From contig JAHRAW010000047.1 in NCBI GenBank assembly GCA_020027415.1, positions 1 through 26,494 on the forward strand: DNA of 26,494 nt, given 5' to 3'. The position numbers were made by a program, and so were the translations under genes. The notes under the pieces are model-generated. The model was not told where the DNA came from. It searched no databases and was given only the letters and a program-made list of their open reading frames with translations. Position 1 is the first letter of the stretch, and every line of letters starts with the position of its first letter. Of the stretch, positions 23,205 through 26,494 are shown piece by piece. This stretch comes from Gammaproteobacteria bacterium (GTDB lineage Bacteria; Pseudomonadota; Gammaproteobacteria; Arenicellales; Poriferihabitantaceae).

Positions 23205-24145
23205 GCGGCGCTTGCGCGTAACATTTGTTTGGCGATTTGAACATCTTGTGCCATGCGTTTTGTGAGCGTAGCATAATCGTCAAACTTTTCCTCGTCGCGA
23301 ATTTTTTGCCTGAACTCCACGCAAACTCGCCGACCATACGCCTCGCCGTGATAATCAAACAAATGAACTTCCAACAAATTTTTGGGTTGCGAGGCGACCG
23401 ATTTCAGCGTCGGGCGGGTGCCGAGACTGGCGACGCCGGGCATAGCATCGCGCTCCAAACCGCGCACCCGCACGGCGAACACGCCGCTGAGCGCCGGGCG
23501 ATGCCGAACCGCGATATTGAGGGTCGGAAACCCCCACTCTCGCCCGCGCCGTTGACCATGCATGACGCGCCCCACATAAGTATATTTGCGCCCCAATAAC
23601 TGCTCGGCTTGGTGCAAACGACCGCCGCCGAGCAATTCTCGCACCCACGTGCTGCTGACGCGGCGGTCGTGTCTCTTCAAGGTGTCCGCGCGCTCCACTT
23701 GATAGCCATATTGCGCCGCGTGTCGGCTCAGCATATTCAAATCGCCCACTCGTTTGGCGCCAAACCGAAAGTCATCGCCGATTAATAAATACTTCATCCG
23801 CAACCGCTCGGCCAGATAAACGCGAATAAATTGCGCCGCGTCGGTGCGCGCCAACTCGTCATTGAAGCGCAGGCTGAGCATCATATCCACGCCGCATTCC
23901 TGCAGCGCAAAAAACCGCATGGAAGCGGTGGTTACCCTAACCACCGCATCAGCGCCGCGAAAATATTCTTGCGGATGCGGGTCAAAAGTCATCACCACCG
24001 CCGGCAAGTTGCGTTGTGCGGCGCGCTGCCCCAAGGTTTTCAAAATTTCGCGATGCCCCAGATGAATCGCATCAAAGTTGCCGATGGTGAGCGCGCAACC
24101 GGCGCGCGGCAACGCCGGGGAATGTATGGAGCGAAGCAGTTGCAT
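23201..24145 (-). CDS. ribF: Bifunctional riboflavin kinase/FAD synthetase RibF
   Basis: RibF makes FMN and FAD from riboflavin. The N-terminal FAD synthetase domain shows ALTIGNFDAIHLGHREI (about 18-34; the more usual form is GNFDGVHLGH), VVMTFDPHPQEYF and the IGDDFRFGAKRVGD segment with the SSTWVREL region (ISSTxIR-like). The C-terminal flavokinase domain shows GREWGFPTLNI (usual GRxxGFPTAN), GVFAVRV and GVASLGTRPT, ending with FRQKIRDEEKFDDYATLTKRMAQDV. It is 314 residues, the normal length. It is seven bases downstream of murJ and overlaps lspA by four bases. Confidence 0.96.
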   Translation of the reverse strand: MQLLRSIHSPALPRAGCALTIGNFDAIHLGHREILKTLGQRAAQRNLPAVVMTFDPHPQEYFRGADAVVRVTTASMRFFALQECGVDMMLSLRFNDELARTDAAQFIRVYLAERLRMKYLLIGDDFRFGAKRVGDLNMLSRHAAQYGYQVERADTLKRHDRRVSSTWVRELLGGGRLHQAEQLLGRKYTYVGRVMHGQRRGREWGFPTLNIAVRHRPALSGVFAVRVRGLERDAMPGVASLGTRPTLKSVASQPKNLLEVHLFDYHGEAYGRRVCVEFRQKIRDEEKFDDYATLTKRMAQDVQIAKQMLRASAA

Positions 24146-24152
24146 GCGCTTG

Positions 24153-25712
24153 TTAGGAGCCGGCTTGGGCGCGCCACATGGCTTGAAGCCGCAGCCCCAT
24201 CAACCGCAGCGCAATGAAATACACCGCGCCGCCGAGCGCGACCCAAAGCACCAGTTCAAGCGCGCGTTGCCCGCTTGAGCGCGCCAGCCACGCGGCGGTG
24301 TCGTCGCCGCCCCAGATGAGCAACAAGCCCATGCCGAGCGACGCCGCGCACACTTTGGTTAAGAAGCCCGCCCAACCGGGCTCGGCGCAATACACCTTTG
24401 CTTTTTTCAACTCCACATACAATAACGCGGCGTTGAGACAAGCCGCCAACGAAGTCGCCAAGGCTAAGCCGACATGCCGCAGCGGATATACCAACAACAA
24501 ACTCAACACCATATTGCACGCCATTGCAATGATCGCGATGCGCACCGGGGTTTTGGTGTTTTGGTGCGCATAGAAACCGGGCGCGAGAATTTTCACCAGC
24601 ACGATGGCGGTTAACCCGACCGCATAGGCGACCAAACTGGCGGCGGCGTTATACACCCCGTTTTCGGTAAAGCCGCCGTGGAAATAAATGGTCGCGATCA
24701 GCGGTTCGGCGAGGACGATGAGTCCCACGGTCGCCGGGATGCAGACCAGACAAACCCAGCGCGCCGCCCAATCCAGGGTTTTGGAAAACGCCGCGCCGGT
24801 AGCGCGCTTGCGCGATAAATTCGGCAAGATTACGGTGCTGAGCGCGAGCCCAAACACGCCCACCGGAAATTCCATCAAGCGGTCCGAATAGTACAGCCAC
24901 GATATGCTGCCGGTCACTAAAAACGAAGCCAGCAAGGTATTAATTAACACATTGATTTGCGCGACCGACACGCCCAACATTGCCGGCAAGGTCAATCTGA
25001 ACACTTGCCCGACCCCGGCTGCCGCCACCGCGTCTTGCCGCCGACGCCGCAGGCGCGGGCGCAGGCTGAGTTGCTCCTTGCGCAAGAACGGAATCTGAAA
25101 CAGCAGTTGCACCAGCCCCGCCAACGCCACGCCAATGGCGAGGGCGATGGGCGCGCTGGAAAACCACGGCACCAATATCAGCGCCGCGCCAAGCAGGCAG
25201 ATATTCAACAAAATCGGCGTGGCGGCAGGCGCGGCAAACCGTCCGCAAGCATTCAACATGCCAGCCGCCATGGCCACCAATGAAATGAAAAACACATAGG
25301 GGAAGGTGATGCGCGTTGCGTTGACCGCCAGTTGATATTGGTCGGGATGTTGCAAAAAACCCGGGGCAAGCAGCGCCACCAACAACGGCGCCGCCAACAC
25401 TCCGAGCGCCGAAGCCACCAATAAAATCAACCCAAAGCGACCCAACAATAACTGCACAAAACGCTCGGCATCGTTTGCCGATTGGCGCATGCGGGTATCC
25501 ACGAACACCGGCACAAACGCGGCTGAAAAGGCGCCCTCGGCGGAAATTCGGCGGAAAAAGTTGGGGATTCTCAACGCCACAAAAAACACATCCGCCGCCG
25601 CGCGGTCGCCTAACAAATGGGCGAACACCACATCCCGCAGCAGCCCGGAGACTCGCGACAAAAATGTCATGGCGCCGATGACCGAAGCCGATTTGATTAA
25701 TTTCGCCGCCAT
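24153..25712 (-). CDS. murJ: Lipid II flippase MurJ
   Basis: MurJ translocates lipid II across the inner membrane for peptidoglycan synthesis. The 519-residue protein has about 14 hydrophobic helices. Diagnostic regions include KSASVIGAMTFLSRVSGLLRDVVFAHLLG, ADVFFVALRIPNFFRRISAEGAFSAAFVPVF, YYSDRLMEFPVGVFGLALSTVILP and APGFYAHQNTKTPVRIA. I chose ATG 25712 (MAAKLIKSASV). An upstream in-frame extension to 25766 adds 18 residues without family match. It is the first gene of the murJ-ribF-lspA-ispH run and lies divergent from rpsT, as in many gammaproteobacteria. I see no convincing promoter for it in the 221-base spacer. Confidence 0.96.
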   Translation of the reverse strand: MAAKLIKSASVIGAMTFLSRVSGLLRDVVFAHLLGDRAAADVFFVALRIPNFFRRISAEGAFSAAFVPVFVDTRMRQSANDAERFVQLLLGRFGLILLVASALGVLAAPLLVALLAPGFLQHPDQYQLAVNATRITFPYVFFISLVAMAAGMLNACGRFAAPAATPILLNICLLGAALILVPWFSSAPIALAIGVALAGLVQLLFQIPFLRKEQLSLRPRLRRRRQDAVAAAGVGQVFRLTLPAMLGVSVAQINVLINTLLASFLVTGSISWLYYSDRLMEFPVGVFGLALSTVILPNLSRKRATGAAFSKTLDWAARWVCLVCIPATVGLIVLAEPLIATIYFHGGFTENGVYNAAASLVAYAVGLTAIVLVKILAPGFYAHQNTKTPVRIAIIAMACNMVLSLLLVYPLRHVGLALATSLAACLNAALLYVELKKAKVYCAEPGWAGFLTKVCAASLGMGLLLIWGGDDTAAWLARSSGQRALELVLWVALGGAVYFIALRLMGLRLQAMWRAQAGS

Positions 25713-25845
25713 GCCGGTGCCTGGTATTCTCGCTGTTGGTGGTTCATCCGCGTTGGCAACTCGCAACTTGTGGGAGAGGCGGCGGCGGCGCCGCTTGCCT
25801 AACCCGCAATTTCAATTGATTTGGTTTCCATGAACTGGATATCGC

Positions 25846-25874
25846 TTGACTTTTGCAACCCGATTGCCAATACT
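25846..25874 (+). promoter_or_regulatory. Candidate sigma70 promoter for rpsT
   Basis: TTGACT (25846-25851), a 17-base spacer and AATACT (25869-25874) lie about 60 bases before the rpsT start. The -35 element is close to consensus. Confidence 0.6.
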
Positions 25875-25933
25875 TGCCGCTGTTTTGCAAGCACTATCGC
25901 AACTAACCATCACCCAACCGACGAGGAATCACT

Positions 25934-26200
25934 TTGGCAAATTCGCCGCAGGCGCGCAAACGAGCGCGTCAAAATATCAAACTTCGCCTTCACAACATGA
26001 GCCAACGCTCAGCGTTGCGTACCGCCATCAAGAAATTTTTGAAACTGGCGGGCGCGCAGGATCGCCCAGCCGCCACCACCGCCTACCGCGACGCAACCAT
26101 TTGCATTGATCGCTCGGTGTCAAAAAATTTGCACCATAAAAATCGCGCCGCCCGATTGAAAAAACGCCTTAACAATCGCTTGCGCGCGCTCGCCGCCTAA
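25934..26200 (+). CDS. rpsT: 30S ribosomal protein S20
   Basis: S20 is a primary 16S rRNA-binding protein. The 88-residue basic protein opens with ANSPQARKRARQNIKLRLHN and ends with the family-typical SKNLHHKNRAARLKKRLNNRLRAL. The start codon is TTG (25934-25936), with ribosome-binding site GAGGAA at 25923-25928 five bases upstream. E. coli rpsT also uses UUG, which is linked to its translational autoregulation, so the rare start is probably conserved for function here. Confidence 0.97.
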   Translation: MANSPQARKRARQNIKLRLHNMSQRSALRTAIKKFLKLAGAQDRPAATTAYRDATICIDRSVSKNLHHKNRAARLKKRLNNRLRALAA

Positions 26201-26236
26201 GCGACAACCAAGCGCAACATTGTAGCAATAAAAAAA

Positions 26237-26264
26237 GCACCGCCCGAAAAAGCGGTGCTTTTTT
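26237..26264. terminator. Bidirectional intrinsic terminator between rpsT and the convergent outer-membrane protein gene
   Basis: GCACCGC (26237-26243) pairs with GCGGTGC (26252-26258) around an 8-base loop. T residues at 26259-26264 follow on the plus strand, and the A-run at 26229-26236 provides a T-run for the minus strand. It would end both rpsT and the gene arriving from the right edge. Confidence 0.9.
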
Positions 26265-26328
26265 GTGGTTGAAGTTTTTATGGCGACGGCGGTGCAATTG
26301 TTATTGCCCGCTCGCCATAAAACACCCA

Positions 26329-26494
26329 CTATCTAAATCGCACTCCTAACGCAAAGCGGAGCGAGACCGGTTGCGTTTCAAAAGTGGTGATCGTTGGATT
26401 CAGCGTGCCAAAGGTGTGGCTTTGGACAATCTCGTCTTCGTAATCCGCATAGTGCACCGCAACCTGCCAGAACCATGCTTCGTTTAGCGACTTT
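26329..26494 (-). CDS. C-terminal fragment of a probable outer-membrane protein (partial, 5' end outside window)
   Basis: On the minus strand one frame is open from the window edge to a TAG at 26329-26331. It encodes about 55 residues with alternating-polarity strands (for example EAWFWQVAVHYADYEDE and VSLRFALGVRFR). The pattern and terminal V-R-F-R resemble the end of a beta-barrel outer-membrane protein. Too little is visible to name a family. It is not obviously similar to the fragment at the left edge. The fragment is too short to be certain. Confidence 0.5.
   Translation of the reverse strand, partial: KSLNEAWFWQVAVHYADYEDEIVQSHTFGTLNPTITTFETQPVSLRFALGVRFR

Overview
This 26.5 kb window is a gene-dense, GC-rich bacterial chromosome segment, most likely from a gammaproteobacterium. 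The evidence for that is gene order: TIGR02449/ZapB-like - zapA - ygfA (fau) lies divergent from ygfB - pepP - ubiH - ubiI, alongside miaB - phoH (ybeZ) - ybeY - lnt and rpsT facing murJ - ribF - lspA - ispH. These are hallmark gammaproteobacterial neighbourhoods. I cannot assign a genus. No stretch longer than 300 bases lacks a gene, and I see no rRNA, CRISPR array, transposase or phage gene.

Layout. 1-228 is the 3' end of an outer-membrane beta-barrel gene, followed by a structured spacer and an intrinsic terminator. 416-5249 (+) holds a TauE/SafE-type permease and the three-subunit glycolate oxidase glcDEF. 5246-13133 (-) is a long same-strand run: ZapB-like, zapA, ygfA, EVE-domain protein, cyclophilin, miaB, phoH, ybeY, lnt and bioY. 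A good sigma70-type promoter drives its upstream end. 13331-21507 (+) holds an SDR oxidoreductase, ygfB-pepP-ubiH-ubiI (ubiquinone hydroxylases), fur, a PfkB-family sugar/nucleoside kinase, and a DNA methyltransferase fused to a C-terminal GIY-YIG (T5orf172/MUG113-like) domain. 21608-25712 (-) holds murJ, ribF, lspA, ispH and a tRNA-Thr(CGT) that overlaps the ispH coding region. rpsT (+, TTG start) is followed by a bidirectional terminator facing a second, partial outer-membrane protein gene.

The genes cover glycolate oxidation, biotin uptake, lipoprotein maturation (LspA, Lnt), lipid II flipping (MurJ), tRNA modification (MiaB), 16S rRNA maturation (YbeY, PhoH), cell division (ZapA), ubiquinone synthesis (UbiH, UbiI), isoprenoid synthesis (IspH), flavin synthesis (RibF) and iron control (Fur).

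The most unusual points are these. (1) ispH has no stop codon of its own and terminates inside the downstream tRNA-Thr. (2) A methyltransferase-nuclease-like fusion sits between housekeeping genes and that tRNA. (3) There is a recurrent pattern of degenerate 6-10 bp tandem repeats. They cluster at start and stop codons in the spacers, and appear as in-frame six-base-periodic, low-complexity tracts inside otherwise ordinary housekeeping proteins. (4) Genes expected from classical gene order are missing: ileS and fkpB between ribF and ispH, ybeX/corC between ybeY and lnt, and 6S RNA between zapA and ygfA.
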